DNA of 64,000 nt. It comes from Dipteronia dyeriana. Lineage: Eukaryota; Streptophyta; Magnoliopsida; Sapindales; Sapindaceae. The stretch spans positions 20,899,098 through 20,963,097 of the forward strand of contig CM065297.1 in NCBI GenBank assembly GCA_032871835.1. The letters run 5' to 3'. The translations under genes and the position numbers were made by a program. Below, in pieces: positions 32,348 to 44,559 of the stretch (position 1 is its first letter; every line of letters begins with the position of its first letter). A model generated the notes under the pieces. The model made no database searches. It saw only the letters and a list, made by a program, of their open reading frames with translations, and was not told where the DNA came from.

Positions 32348-34164
32348 CGTTACATTTAGCACCTTGGTATCTCCTATGAATTGCTGCTCATCGTTTAAGC
32401 GATTAATAATTCTTGTGGTGATTATGATAAGGTCACACCCTTGGATTCAAGTTATGACGTTGACTAAGAATAGCATTTAATCATTACTTGATTGTTTACT
32501 GGACGGTGTCTTGATATGTGTAATTCAACAGGCACTTCTGGCTGTTTGTGATTGGGAGCTAGCTGAAGCGCGGAAAAAGGATGCACTGGATCGAGCCAGA
32601 GTGCGTGGGGAGGAACCTCCTCCAGAGTTGCTTGCAGAAGAAAGGGGACTGCATTCTAGTATTGAAGAGGATGTCAGGAGGCTTTTGCAAGGGAAGACTC
32701 ACACTGAGCTTGAGGCATTACAGACCCAGATTGAATCACAGATGCGTGCTGGCACGGCAAAGGTGGTTGAGTATTGGGAGGCCATTCTTCAACGACTCCA
32801 TATATACAAAGCAAAGGTACTTATCTCTCGACATTCTTGAATTCTTTACTCTTTTATTTACAACCATTTTGGACCTTAAATAAGTTCTTGTAATTACAGG
32901 CTTGTTTGAAGGAAATACATGCTAAAATGCTGCGTAAGCATCTGCAACGCCTTGAGCAACCTTCGGAGGGTGAAGATAAATCTGAAAGTGATCATGATTT
33001 GAGGCCTGAAGTAGAGGAAAGTGAGCCTGATGATCACAGTACGTTTATTTCTGTCATTTTAGTGAAATACCGGATTCTCTTTTTAGATTACTGTATCTAT
33101 AACCGTTGGCTAATGTTTCTTTGACATGCATGTAGATGCTGAAACTACCTCTCCAGAACCTATTTTGATGGAAGAGACTCAAGAGGCAGATGATGAGGCT
33201 GGATCGTTTTCACCACAATTATTGCATGGTGATGAAAATGAAGAAGCTATTGACCCTGAAGAAGACAAGGCTATGCTGGTAACTTGTCTATAATAACGTT
33301 TTTTTTGTTCTATTTAGAAGCTTATGAGTTGGAAGGCTGTTTCTTCATTTAATCATGAGTGCATTGCCATATATTAATATAGGAATGTAAACGTATGGCG
33401 GTATTGGAAGAGCAACAAAGACGGATTCGAGAAGCTATGGCATCAAAACCAGCACCATTAGAAGATAACTTACATAACTTAGAGCTGAAAGCTATGAAAG
33501 CTATGGGAGCCATGGAAGAAGGGGAAGAAGTACTTGGCACTGGTGCAGAAGTGAACCTGAACCTGGACTCGCAGGTGGTGTATCTTGTCACATCCTCTTC
33601 ATTTCCTCGTTGTTTATCCATTTGCCCTGTATTTATCCTCATAAGTCATAGTACTGTCTTAAATATTAAATAAAATTTCAATCAAGTGCAGGTGTATTGG
33701 TGGCATGACAAGTACCGACCGAGAAAACCAAAATACTTCAACCGAGTTCACACTGGATACGAGTGGAACAAATATAATCAGACTCATTACGACCACGACA
33801 ACCCACCTCCAAAGATTGTTCAAGGGTATAAATTTAACATCTTCTATCCAGATCTGGTTGACAAGATAAAAGCTCCGGTATACACTATCGAGGAGGACGG
33901 AAATAATACTGAGACGTGCCTCTTAAGGTTCCATGCGGGGCCTCCTTATGAGGACATTGTAAGTCTACTCAATCTGGTAGTTCATTTTCCTGCTTATTTG
34001 GTATAAAATGACATACTCATTCCCTCATATTTTCTGTCCGACAGGCATTCAAAATCGTAAACAAGGAATGGGAGTATTCTCACAAGAAAGGATATAAGTG
34101 CACTTTCGAACGTGGGATATTACACTTGTATTTCAACTTCAAGCGGTACCGATATCGTAGGTGA
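28199..34164 (+). CDS. CACTIN: Cactin, splicing-associated nuclear protein (13 exons)
   Basis: Exons: 28199-28495, 28594-28685, 29763-29862, 31244-31315, 31470-31532, 31635-31775, 31867-31962, 32532-32816, 32900-33038, 33136-33278, 33383-33574, 33692-33958, 34045-34164. All junctions are GT-AG, phases agree and no stop interrupts 668 codons, close to Arabidopsis CTN. Residues 1-90 are Ser/Arg-rich, about 155-350 form the conserved central Cactin region (WRKKIERDVTHGAP; LCKHLNGSDDLDI), 395-475 are acidic, and 541-668 are the C-terminal CactinC domain (YWWHDKYRPRKPKYFNRVHT ... FNFKRYRYRR). Cactin acts in nuclear speckles with the spliceosome and is essential in Arabidopsis embryos. The start at 28199 (MGKRETSSSS) is preferred; ATG 28142 is an in-frame alternative. 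Introns 2 and 3 are long (1.1 and 1.4 kb). The gene looks functional. Confidence 0.96.
30016..30231 (+). repeat. Duplicated segment and (GA)n microsatellite in CACTIN intron 3
   Basis: About 85 bp (CTAAACTTTGTTTATATTCG ... ATAAGAGTCTATTG) occurs at about 30023-30107 and 30145-30231, flanking a (AG)n run at 30110-30141; a shorter GA run precedes the first copy. Intronic and without splice consequence visible. Confidence 0.75.
32313..32348. repeat. (TA)n microsatellite in CACTIN intron 7
   Basis: About 14 TA units with a short tail. Confidence 0.85.
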
Positions 34165-34720
34165 TGTGTGTGGCTAATTTTGCAGAACTTGACCAACAGA
34201 ATGTGGAATACGTGAGAATACGTGAATAATATAATTAGATGGAAGAAATAGCATGATTAGTTTTAATTTATAACCCCATGGATACAAGGGCTTTTAATAT
34301 CCTTTCTGGAAATAATTACAGAATCCAGAAGTGCTGTTTTGACATGGATGCTATTGATGAGTTTTTGGTTGTCTGGTGACCAAGAGTAGAGACTTTCCTT
34401 ACTTTCCACATGGATAACGTTAAACAAGTAGTGGATTTTCTTCCGTTGGTCTGCCTAAACGTAGATAAGACTTGGAGAGAGAAGGTTGAAGAAACTATGT
34501 ATATGTAGAACAAGCGTAAGCAATGAATTTGTTATCGTCACAGGGAACATAATTCTTAATGGTATTTACAACCTAATGATATAGTATCCACTAAACAACT
34601 TGATTGGAAGGAGTGGGTCTGCCCCCGGAATATGAGACTGGTGGAAGCTTTGACTCTCCCAAACTTGTTAGGAATTTTAAATTTCTTGCACACAATTATT
34701 AACTTTTGAGTTTTTACTTT
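34165..34720. other. 3' flank of CACTIN
   Basis: The CACTIN 3' UTR should end here (AATAATATAATT near 34226). The rest is spacer without a recognisable gene. Confidence 0.5.
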
Positions 34721-34980
34721 GGGGTTTTTACGAATTGATCTCAATTTAATTAGAAAATATTATTTTTTTTACTCTTTAATTCAAATTTCATCAATTTAGG
34801 TTTTATATAATTGAAAATCAATCAAATTAGTTCTATTGGTAGTCAAAACCGTTATTTTCATAAATGGTAAGATTAATTTATTGATTTTCAATTATATAAG
34901 AGTCAAATTGATGAAATTTGAATTCAGGAGTAAAAAAGTGATGTTTCCCAATTAAGTTGGGATCAAATTGTAAAAGCCCC
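34721..34980. mobile_element. Foldback MITE, copy 1
   Basis: GGGGTTTTTACGAATTGATC at the left end is the inverse of ...GGGATCAAATTGTAAAAGCCCC at the right end. Inner arms (AATCAATCAAATTAG and TTGATTTTCAATTATATAA) also pair. About 260 bp, non-coding. A second copy is at 35665. Confidence 0.75.
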
Positions 34981-35664
34981 TTATTATTATATGTTATATG
35001 AAAAAAAAAAAATTATTTAGTAATAATAATAATAATAATAATAATGATAAATGTTTGAAAGCCATACTTATTTAGTCATAGGTATTTCAATTCTTTTCCA
35101 TTAGTCGGTATATGTGTTTTAGGGCTGTAGTTTATAACGTAAAACATACGGTAAAGGTTCATGACATATATTAATAACTAGTTTCTTTAAATATGAAATA
35201 TTTTAAATTCGAAGAGATCTGGAAAATTTAAATTAAATAAAATTATACTTCCAAATGTTCATATTGAATCTCCATCATCTATTGTAATTATAATTATGTA
35301 TTAGAATATGGGAAATTTGATATATATATATATATGATTATTATTAATAAGTATCATTTAATGCGCATGTTGATGAATTTATGAACTCTAGAAGTTCAGA
35401 TCATTATATATATCATAAATTGGGAATATAAGATTATTATATATATATATATATATATTTAATAAATATTATTAGTATTATATGTTATGTTGTATAATTA
35501 GATATATTAGAATATAGAAAAAAATTATTAAAGAAAATTCTTAAGAATATAGTATCATTTATTGTATACCATGTGTTGCGGTCACAACAAAAGTAACTAT
35601 TTTTTTATTATATGATTTTTTTTTTAAATATAGTATCATTTAATGTAGGTAAATCTAATAGTAA
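34981..35664. other. AT-rich spacer
   Basis: Includes a (TAA)n run (35021-35043) and (TA)n runs near 35322 and 35437. No gene seen. Confidence 0.6.
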
Positions 35665-35924
35665 GGGGTTTTATAATTTGGTCATAATCTAATTGGAAAA
35701 CTTAATTTTTTTTACTCATTAGTTCAAATTTCATCAATTTGGTTATTATATAATTGAAAATCAATCAAATTAGTTATATTGTTAGTCAAAATGATGGTTT
35801 TAATTAATGATAGAACTAATTTAACTGATTTTCAATTATATAATGATCAAATTGATAAAATTTAAATTAAGGAATAAACAAGTGTTGTTTTCCAATTAAA
35901 TTAGGAACAAATTGTAAGAACCTC
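35665..35924. mobile_element. Foldback MITE, copy 2
   Basis: Colinear with 34721-34980 and the same length. It has end sequences GGGGTTTTATAATTTGGTC and inverse ...AACAAATTGTAAGAACCTC. The two copies have diverged noticeably, so they are old. Confidence 0.75.
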
Positions 35925-37531
35925 TGTTAATTTACGTACCCTAGGCCTTAACTCGTATTAATTGATAGCCTTTGGTGATAACTTTTTGATTGATCCATTT
36001 GTCATTCGCCCTATGCATCAAATCAAAGATCATGCAGTGTAATTTTTTATTCTTCATTTGCTAAGATTTTCTCTAGAAAAGGAAAAGAAGAAATTAGGAT
36101 TTCATATTCTCATCATTCTTTAAATCTTTAGTGTATACTAGTAAAATGGACGGTCGTGATTTGTTACGGGAGTGTTATACCATTTTATATATTATTTTAA
36201 ATTTTAATAAATTTTATTTTTAATTTAAATTTTTATTTATCTAAATTATAAAACAAAGAAAAATATAAAATATATTTTAATTAAACATAAAATGATAATA
36301 AAGTAAAATAATAATTCTATACCAAATAAAAATATCAGTTATATTGATATATATATATATATATAAATGCGAAAACAAAATATTCATAATACATTGAATA
36401 TTAATATGAGAAACAAAAGTCTATGCATTAAATATTAACGTGAAACAAAAGTATCATGTATTATTCTAATTTTGTCTATTAAAATGAATTTATTTAATTA
36501 AATGAGTAAGTGTAACGAACATGAAATGTATTGAATATTAAACTTTTGATATCTCTTAAAAGCTAAGTAGATTCAAAAATCGAAAGAAAATAAGTTGAAC
36601 CTTATTTTTGATTTTTAGATACATGAATTTGTAGTCAAGTCAAATTGGATATTGAAACTTGAGATTTATTTTATAGTAATTCTTTTTTTTTAATATTTGT
36701 GATTTGAAATTTAGTTACACTATAAATAAAGTTTTGTTCATCAACCAAATTTAAGAAGCAAGTCTTGCAATTTTTTGACTCTCTTTATTGAAGTTTATTG
36801 GTACTATGATAGTGGTTAAGTGTTATTTGATTTTGTTTTTTTTTTTTAAGAAAAAGATGGAGAAAGAGATTGAGAGAAAGAGAGGAGGACGGCATGTAGA
36901 AAAAAAGAGAGAAAGAGAGAGATGGTGATACTATGATAGTGGTTGAGTATCAATTTTTTTTTTCTCGTTTTTTAGAATGATATTTTTATAAATAAATAAA
37001 AATCTTTTAAATTTTACTGTTAAGATTAACAGTTCAATTTTAGAACTGTTTTAGTATATATAAAATAATGGTAAGGCTCTCAAGCTCATGTTGACTATTA
37101 CCAACTTAGACGATTACTCTACTTTGGCTAATCCCATCTTTGACAAAAAAAAAGGTCGACTTTCAAACTTTATTCGTGTTTCACCCGTCGATTTTATATT
37201 GGCTAGAGTAATGAAAAAACATGGTAAATTCACTAAATTGTCTTCATGATTGCCCTTCCAATAACCAAAAAGTTAATACTATTTCAATGTTGGTGTCTTG
37301 GTGATGAAATACACTACACAACATATGATGAAATATTGAATTGCGTATCTATTTGTGGTAAGTAAAGATGTGATATTAATCATATTATAACATATCGTAC
37401 ATAGTTTTTGGTTAAACAATTCATAGTGAATACACATTCATGCATAATGCATGCCTGCTTGGAACATTCCGTAAACGTATGTGTATCAGTGTATATCTAC
37501 GATAAATTATAATAAGCTATATAAACGAAAG
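35925..37531. other. Intergenic AT-rich DNA
   Basis: No ORF of interest. ACTATGATAGTGGTTRAGT occurs twice (about 36803 and 36930) round a GAGA-rich stretch. Nothing else is recognisable. Confidence 0.5.
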
Positions 37532-37539
37532 AAAGTAAA

Positions 37540-38665
37540 CAGGGCCGACCCATGGGCCCAGCAAACCTAGCATTTTGTTAGGGCACCCAACTGATTCAAT
37601 TTTCTTCTTTTTCTTTGGTGTTTCAGAACCCAATATACTTATATATAAACAGGACCCAAAATAAAGACTTAATATAGTAATGAATCAATTCAATTAAAAA
37701 CAAAAAATCAGGCCCACAATCCAAATGCCCAATAAACTTAGTCCTTCCAAATGCCAATAAACTTAGTCATTGTGATTCACTTATTCTGATTTCTAAAGAC
37801 CACTAATTTATTTACTCACTTTACTTACTCTTTTTGTTTGTTGGTCTTTCATGTATATATATATGGTTTGCTTCGTTTTGATTCTGGCTTACGCCTTCCT
37901 GCTTTGTGTTAGTGTGTTGTTCTTTGTCAATATTGAAGAATTGAAGATTTAAAGGTATGGTTTTTGTTTTCAATTAATTTCTACATGTTGATTTTGATTC
38001 ATCTTTTAATTATTTATTTTATTTACAATAGTACAACAGTATGTGTGTTGTATTCTATGTAATGACTGAATAAGTTTAAATTAATTTGGGTTTAATTTTT
38101 TCCCCTAGTTCTTCTAAATACTACCATATTTTGCTTTGAAATAATTCTTCATGTAATATAGTCATGTAGATTACGGCCTTACGTGTGCTATTTTGAATCT
38201 TCTAGCTTTGATTCTTTTAATCTTTTTGCATAGAGTCTCGAGACTCTTTAGTAAACTGAAGAATATTGTTTCATAGTCTATTTTAACATTTATTGTTCCA
38301 ATTACAATTGCTACTACGGAGAGCAGCTTTTTAAAGTTGAAGTTGATTAAAAATTATCTTCTATCAACAATGTCACAAGATAGATTGAGTGGATTGACTA
38401 TGTTATCTATCGAGAAAAAAGTCTTGATGGTAGTAGTATAATTAGTGAATTTGCACTTCAGAAAGCAAGAAGAATAGAAACGTAAACAACGTTTTGTTTT
38501 TATGTTTTTAGATACGATAATTCTTTTTTGTTTTAATTTATATGGAATACAATGTATTTGGTAAACGAACAATTATTTATTTTTTATTTTTTTAATTATA
38601 TAGGGTCCCGATTTCTATTAATATCAAAAAATCGCTCGGACCCCAAATATCTGGAGACAGCCCTG
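37540..38665 (+). mobile_element. Internally deleted hAT transposon with 8-bp target duplication
   Basis: The ends CAGGGCCG (37540) and CAGCCCTG (38658-38665) are inverted repeats in the CAGGG form used by hAT elements. Flanking 8-mers AAAGTAAA (37532-37539) and GAAGTAAA (38666-38673) match at 7 of 8 bases, the hAT duplication length. Only the C-terminal part of a transposase remains, so the element is non-autonomous. Confidence 0.85.
38292..38480 (+). pseudogene. hAT transposase C-terminal dimerisation fragment
   Basis: The frame reads IVPITIATTESSFLKLKLIK, then YLLSTMSQDRLSGLTMLSIE. This is the hAT C-terminal dimerisation signature (normally Ser-Ala-Glu-Arg-Ser-Phe-Ser-Lys-Leu-Lys). A frame change near 38425 is followed by SEFALQKARRIET and a stop. 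Everything upstream of this block in a normal hAT transposase (zinc finger, RNase-H-like core) is absent. Confidence 0.8.
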
Positions 38666-38673
38666 GAAGTAAA

Positions 38674-39539
38674 TATAGGAATAGATGAAAATATCGGAGT
38701 TCTAAAATTTTAAAAATTTCTGTAAAAATATCTTCAATATCTTCTATATATAAGAAATGTTTTTTTTATATCATTTCTCTTAACATGTGAAAAATAGTGG
38801 GATATTTCGATCAAATTATCGATATTTACTTCTTTAACCTTACCTTATATAATATACAAACAAAATTCTTATTGAGGATAGTTGTTTTGTTAAAATCATA
38901 AAACAAATCTCTCTTTTCTTTCCTTTCTCCCTTTGTTTAATATATATATATATTTTTTTGAATATTTGCTATTGCATCAAAAACATTGATAAAATAGTTA
39001 GATTTGTCTTATATTTGTAAGATTTAGATTTAACTTTTGTTTCTTTTAAAATATATACGAGTACCCAAACCTTATGAAAGTGCATTTAATTACGTTTGTT
39101 ATTACGATCATGTTTAATTCAATTTTTAAAAAATAGATAAATGTTTGTTTTATATTTAAATTTGAATAATTAGTTGTTATATAAGATTTTTATCATATCC
39201 AATCTCTTTGTTATCTTTTAAATTTATTGTATTCTTATAAATAGGACTTGCTCTGCCAATAATAAAATGATGAATTAATTTCTATAAGCTCTGTATTAGT
39301 CTTTTATGACTTTTAGGAGGTTCTGGTTTCCCTCGAAACAAACCAACATTTTATTTTTGATTCAAAGAATCGTGCTCTGTCTTCTTCTCATCATAAAATT
39401 TCTTCATTCAATTTTGGGCTTTAAGAAGCTGTTCTCTCAACTATTTAAGGACACATTCTCTGCTTTTTAATTCCACATCCACGACTTCAACTCTGGTTGT
39501 TCTAGGAACATAGGATAGTAAACTTGGTGGTTGTTTACA
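38674..39539. other. Intergenic AT-rich DNA
   Basis: No gene or repeat recognised. Confidence 0.5.
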
Positions 39540-41075
39540 TGCACTATTGTTAATAGCCAAATTTGGCTAGAGACCATAGGAAAATTTTTCACCCTACAGC
39601 CTTCATGTAAGGGTCAAAATCCAGACCTCTGTAACAAGGTATCAAGGTCCCCGAGGTCGAGTTACCTTGTAACCCTGCAAGAGCAAGGCGAGGTCACACA
39701 TACCCTCCGAACAGCTTGCACGCATTCAGGCTCACCGATTAAAGCCCGACGTGACCGTATCAAGCTCCCTGTATCGGGATAGGAGCCCGAAGCTAGATTG
39801 ACGTGGGAAGACCTGAGTTCCCTGAGGTCGAGGTATCTCATGACCTCCTCTAAAGCATGCTACCGTCTCTAAGTTCACCAAGAGACTTTTAGGGTGTCAA
39901 ACTTGTCTTGCAATGTCTTCTCGCTTTGTCGAGGTATAATCTCGACCTATCCAAGCAAGGAAAGAGGAAGCTCGCAAAGCTCCGTTGTCACTGAAAAGCG
40001 CCAACACAATTGGGTCAAGCTCCAAAGGAGGCCCATAGTGGTCGGATCAAGCTCTCAGTAATAATATCGGTACTGAAGTGTATCTCATCATTCAACGTAG
40101 CAGGCGCCTTATTCGGAGACTTCCATGTGGCACCTCTCCAGGGCAACATACATGATCAAAGTCAACTCTAACGTGTATTAAACCATTACATGCATGTAGG
40201 TCAAGTCATTGAATCCGAAGAGGAAACAAACTTATCTCCTTCCAAGATATTGTCGAATCCGTTAATCAGTCAAAGTCAATGATATTTTCCTTGAGGTCGA
40301 GGTATCTCATGACCTCCTCTAAAGCATGCTACCGTCTCTACCTTCACCAAGAGACTTTTAGGGTGTCAAACTTGTCTTGCAATGTCTTCTCGCTTTGTCG
40401 AGGTATAATCTCGACCTATCCAAGCAAGGAAAGAGGAAGCTCGCAAAGCTCCGTTGTCACTGAAAAGCGCCAACACAATTGGGTCAAGCTCCAAAGCAGG
40501 CCCATAGTGGTCGGATCAAGCTCTCAGTAATAATATCGGTACTAAAGTGTATCTCATCATTCAAGGTAGCAGGCGCCTTATTCGGAGACTTCCATGAGGC
40601 ACCTCTCCAGGGCAACATACATGATCAAAGTCAACTCTAACGTGCATTAAACCATTACATGCATGTAGGTCAAGTCATTGAATCCGAAGAGGAAACAAAC
40701 TTATCTCCTTCCAAGATATTGTCGAATCCGTTAATCAGCCAAAGTCAATGATATTTAAATGCAACATCCCACCTAACAAATAGGGATTTGGTTTAGTGAT
40801 TTAAGGCGGGAGAATAACCAACTAAACCTAAAATCTACAGTATAAATACGCCTAGACATGCATGAAGGAGAGGATCAAGACCTAAATTCCCCACCAGTTA
40901 ACAAAACTCCATTGTCGCCTAAATTATGTTGATAGAACACGGCCACCATCAGTGAATTTTGTTCACTTATCTATAGGCACAAGGTTGCCGCCTTCAACCC
41001 AACTAAGAGAGATTAAGTGATATACAAACCTTGTACTCAATTCACACACTATCAATAAAGTGTTATCCATTTTCA
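39540..41075 (+). repeat. LTR-like sequence of unknown family
   Basis: Base composition is much more balanced than the flanks. TATAAATACGCC (near 40842) followed by a leader-like stretch ending CAATAAAGTGTTATCCA (41056-41072) looks like a promoter and R/U5 of an LTR. Coding sequence, a second LTR and a target duplication were not found. Upstream of the TATA box is a 469-bp tandem duplication. Confidence 0.4.
39824..40757 (+). repeat. 469-bp tandem duplication
   Basis: Unit 1 (39824-40292) and unit 2 (40293-40757) differ by only about eight substitutions when compared by eye. Both start GAGGTCGAGGTATCTCATGA and end at AAAGTCAATGATATTT. The high identity says the duplication is recent relative to the decay of neighbouring elements. 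Confidence 0.92.
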
Positions 41076-41214
41076 TCGGGTTTTACCCCTATATCAATCA
41101 GTCTCTTAGCCATTACCGCGCTTAAAACCGATACCGAACTACCGAATGTATATACCCCGACCGCGACCTTCTGAGGTGGTGGTCCTGAGAGTGTTAGCTG
41201 TAATTCCTCACCCT

Positions 41215-41288
41215 GAGTGAATTTTCGGTTAACAACTATCTCATATGGTGTTTTCTTGGTTGATGCATGTATGTTGATGTTATAGTAA
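41215..41288 (-). pseudogene. Chromovirus integrase fragment beyond MULE B
   Basis: The minus strand reads YYNINIHASTKKTPYEIVVN, the continuation of the integrase core region interrupted at 48203 (IPWAGYCYK). After NRKF the match ends and unrelated sequence follows, so the 3' part of the element is deleted. Confidence 0.75.
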
Positions 41289-41729
41289 GGGTTCAAAAAA
41301 TTAATCACACTATTTTGGAGGGCTGTTGTGCAAATATCACCACATTAATAATCCATGTTTAAAAGGCATCAATTTAGGTGATGAGACCAAAATACCCCGA
41401 AACAGTGAACTGTCGTTTTCAATCTGAGAGAGAAAACATAGAGAGAAAAAGTAGAGTAAGTTTAATCGATGGAAAGTGAATCGATGACAAAGTTTTTGAC
41501 TGTGAAGTAACTGGAAGTTGGAAGATTTGCAATCGATCAAGGTAAGTTGAATTTGATTTTGTTATAGTTTTTTTTTTGTTGAGAAGTTGCATTGCATGTT
41601 AGATATGTTTTTTGTCGATTGAAATTATAGATTAGGGTTGAATTGGGGATCCGAGAATGGTTGTTGGTTAGGTTAGGGTTTAAAATGAGGTTTAATATAT
41701 GATGAGGAAGATGAAAATCCGGGTAACCG

Positions 41730-42360
41730 AGACTATTTTAACGAGATCCGAGCTTTTTTGTAGTTGAATCAAGCTTTTTTTTGAAAAAGTTCAGAGCTTT
41801 TTTGGAGTTGAATCGAGCTTTTTTTAAAAAGATCTGAGTTTTTTGTAGTTGAATCGAGTTTTTTTTTTTTTGAAAAAGCTCCGAGCTTTTTTATAGTTTA
41901 ATCGAGTTTTTTTGAAAAAGGTCCAAGATTTTTTTAAAAAAATTAGGTTTAGTTTAATCGAGTTTTTTTAGTTAAATCCAGATTTTTTTTAACATGATCC
42001 AACTTTTTTTTCAAAAGCTTCTGGCTTATTTTAAGGTTTGAGCTTTTTTGTGAGGGTTCAAGCTTTGTTTTTAAAGGATCGAACTTTTTTTGTAAAGGTT
42101 CGAGCTGATTTTTCAAAGCTCTGAGCTTATTTTTCAAGGCTCCGAGCTTTTTTGTAGAACACCCGAGCTTTTTTAAAACATGATCGAGCATTTTTTTTTG
42201 GAATTTTTGGTTGAAGCTTCGAGTTTTTTTTTCAAAGGCTCTAACTTTTTTTGCAAGGGCTCGAGCTTTTTTTGCAAGGGCTCGAGCTTTTTTCATACCG
42301 ACCTGATCTTTTTTTGGGAAACTCCTGAGGCTTTTAATGTTGTTTCCGAGCCTTTTTCAG
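41730..42360 (+). repeat. Left subterminal array of MULE B
   Basis: Some 25-30 units of GAGCTTTTTT with variable A/G-rich spacers (GGCTCGAGCTTTTTTTGCAA occurs twice near 42255-42295). The inner half of the MULE A palindrome (ATACAAAAGCTC) is mostly lost or turned into poly-T. The array ends about 35 bp before the Ulp1-like ATG. Confidence 0.8.
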
Positions 42361-42392
42361 TTTACTTATGTATTGTTTCTGTAACATTGTAG

Positions 42393-44337
42393 ATGAGGAA
42401 TAGGTTGAAGGATTCGCTTAAAACTCTAGAGGGAGACTACTAATTGGGCAAACTAAATCGCCACAACCATTTTGACGTTCTTGACCGTATAGACGACACA
42501 CTGAACCGGGTCCCCAGAGATTTGTTGTTGAAGACCGACGTCAATTCATGGCATCCTGTTTTGGCCATTTCATAATGAAGCATCATCAGATGAAGTTTTC
42601 AGGTGGTGTTATCCATTGGCTGTTTATACGAGAGTTGCATCATGAATGCCCAATAGATGAGATGTGGTTCTTGTTAGTGAACCATTCGGTGAGGTTTTCG
42701 AAAGTGAAATTTTACCTAATCATCGAGTTACATTTTGGAGTTGTACTGGACATGACCAGGTATGAAGCAGTGGAGAATGACATACATCAACGGTACTTTG
42801 GTGGTATAGTTGAGGTATCGTTTGAGGAGTTGAGGGTTGTTCTCACCCTCGGAGAGTTTCAGGAGGCGCACGATGTTGTGAAGCTTTGCCTTATCTATAT
42901 GCTGAACTAGATATCAATGGGGTTAGATGAGAGATTCAAGATTTTAATTTCGACCGATCTACGGGGACAGATTTCCTCCTTACAGCATACCCTCGGGGTA
43001 GGAGTTCCACTCGGGAAGCGCTTACTCAAGCGTAGTTGACAATTGCTTAGCCTTTACACAGATCCATGCCGGTCGAAGAGGGTGAGGGTACAGCCCCAGG
43101 TAGCGGACCATATTTTTGACCCCTTCGGACTGGTGGATGCTGACCAGATTAGGGCTTACAAAGCCTACAAGAGGAACTTCGACCAGGGAACGGAAAGTAC
43201 AACTTTATCTATATATTTGCCAGACTTTTTTAGTTAAATTAAATAATCATGTAGCTAATGCAACAATTATGCAGATGTGCTAGAGCCAGTTGATGCATTA
43301 TGGTTCCAACGGATCGGGTCCAACTTCATAGAATTGGAGGACACGGTACGTGCGTTATGTGAATTTCTATTTTAAGTTTGTTTAAGTAATGCTACATTGC
43401 TAACAATTTATAACTTTTATATTTTTTTCAGCATATAGACGCGTACCTCCATATTCTTCGGAAGCTCCAGTGAGCCTTCCCCACTGTGTACAACTATAGG
43501 ATCAACATATTGAACACACAGTTCTATATATGTATATAATACATATTGTTTACGCATGTTGGTATTTGATGAGGGAAAACTTTATTAACTTTCTGTCCAT
43601 CAACGTTTGCACAGTTATTGATGGAACATCAGTGAGGGAGAATGATGCCTCGTGATGCTCACGGGGAGATCACCATGACACGGTGGAATATGCTGAATTT
43701 ATAGTGGTCCGCTGATGACCTTACGACGGTGCGTGGCCGTGCCCCGATTGGAACCTGTCTGTGGTACTAGGTTGACCTCGTAAGTGTTACATGGTGTGCC
43801 TTTTTAAAATAAAAATGTCTTTGTATACCCTAACATCTTCTTGATGCATTTATAGGTTTTGATATTGTGCAACATTGGGTGCCAACATTGGCTCTTGGTG
43901 ACCGTCGACCTCACCCTTGAGAAGATGCACATTATGGACCCCTAGAGATAGAAAGTCCTAGTGCATATTAGGAAGGAGCCGGTTGTCCTTTTGTGCTGGT
44001 TTTTACCCTCAATGTTGCATCAGGTGGGGTTTCACACTGAGCGATCTGATGACCGTGAGAAGTTCCCTAGGAAGAATATGCCCTTCTATGTCAGTGTGGT
44101 GTCTGCATCATGTCTCCCCTAATATAACCGAACGTAAGACTTTCTATTTCATTAACTTAGAGATTGTTTTATTAAAAACCTATTGTAACACGTGTTAACA
44201 TGTCCAACTGTAGGGGTAACTACGGTTCCCATACGTTGAGATTGATCGAGCATTTATTGGCGGATATGAATGATTTCGATTGGTTCATTCGGGAGAAGAT
44301 GGCTGTGGAGATTTTTTGTAACTCCCGGTCAACCTAG
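42393..44337 (+). pseudogene. Ulp1-like gene of MULE B
   Basis: Begins MRNRLKDSLKTLEGDY then TAA. The DUF1985-like block (42548-42910) reads EMWFLLVNHSVRFSKVKFYL and FGG as in MULE A. A shorter spacer leads to RAYKAYKRNFDQGTE (about 43164-43200) and EPVDALWFQRIGSNFIELED. The protease core keeps His (CAT 43886-43888 in GCQHWLLVTVDLT) and Asp (GAC 43937-43939), but the catalytic Cys position reads Tyr (TAC 44221-44223, GNYGSHTLRLIEHLLADM). It ends EIFCNSRST. Several stops (e.g. TAG after IMDP) interrupt it. Neither folding nor activity is expected. Confidence 0.75.
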
Positions 44338-44559
44338 ATTTTTTTTGTATTTTAATTTTAATATTTACCATTTTTTTTTTGTACAAAAACAATTGAATGA
44401 AAACAATTTTTTTTATTCTTTGGTTTCCGTTTCAAGTGTCTGGAATCACAACTAGAACACACACTGCAAACCTTTAACAATATTAAAATTGCAAATGAAA
44501 ACTCTCGTTTAATTACATTTTAAGTTATTGAACAAGTCATACAATTTCTAACTGGAAAA

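Noticed and set aside
41063..41308. 81-residue minus-strand ORF as a gene
   Set aside because: It is a chance fusion of the MULE B terminus, an integrase fragment and unrelated DNA.
41949..42296. Lys/Ala-rich 115-residue minus-strand ORF
   Set aside because: It is only a translation of the MULE B subterminal array; no start context or independent support.
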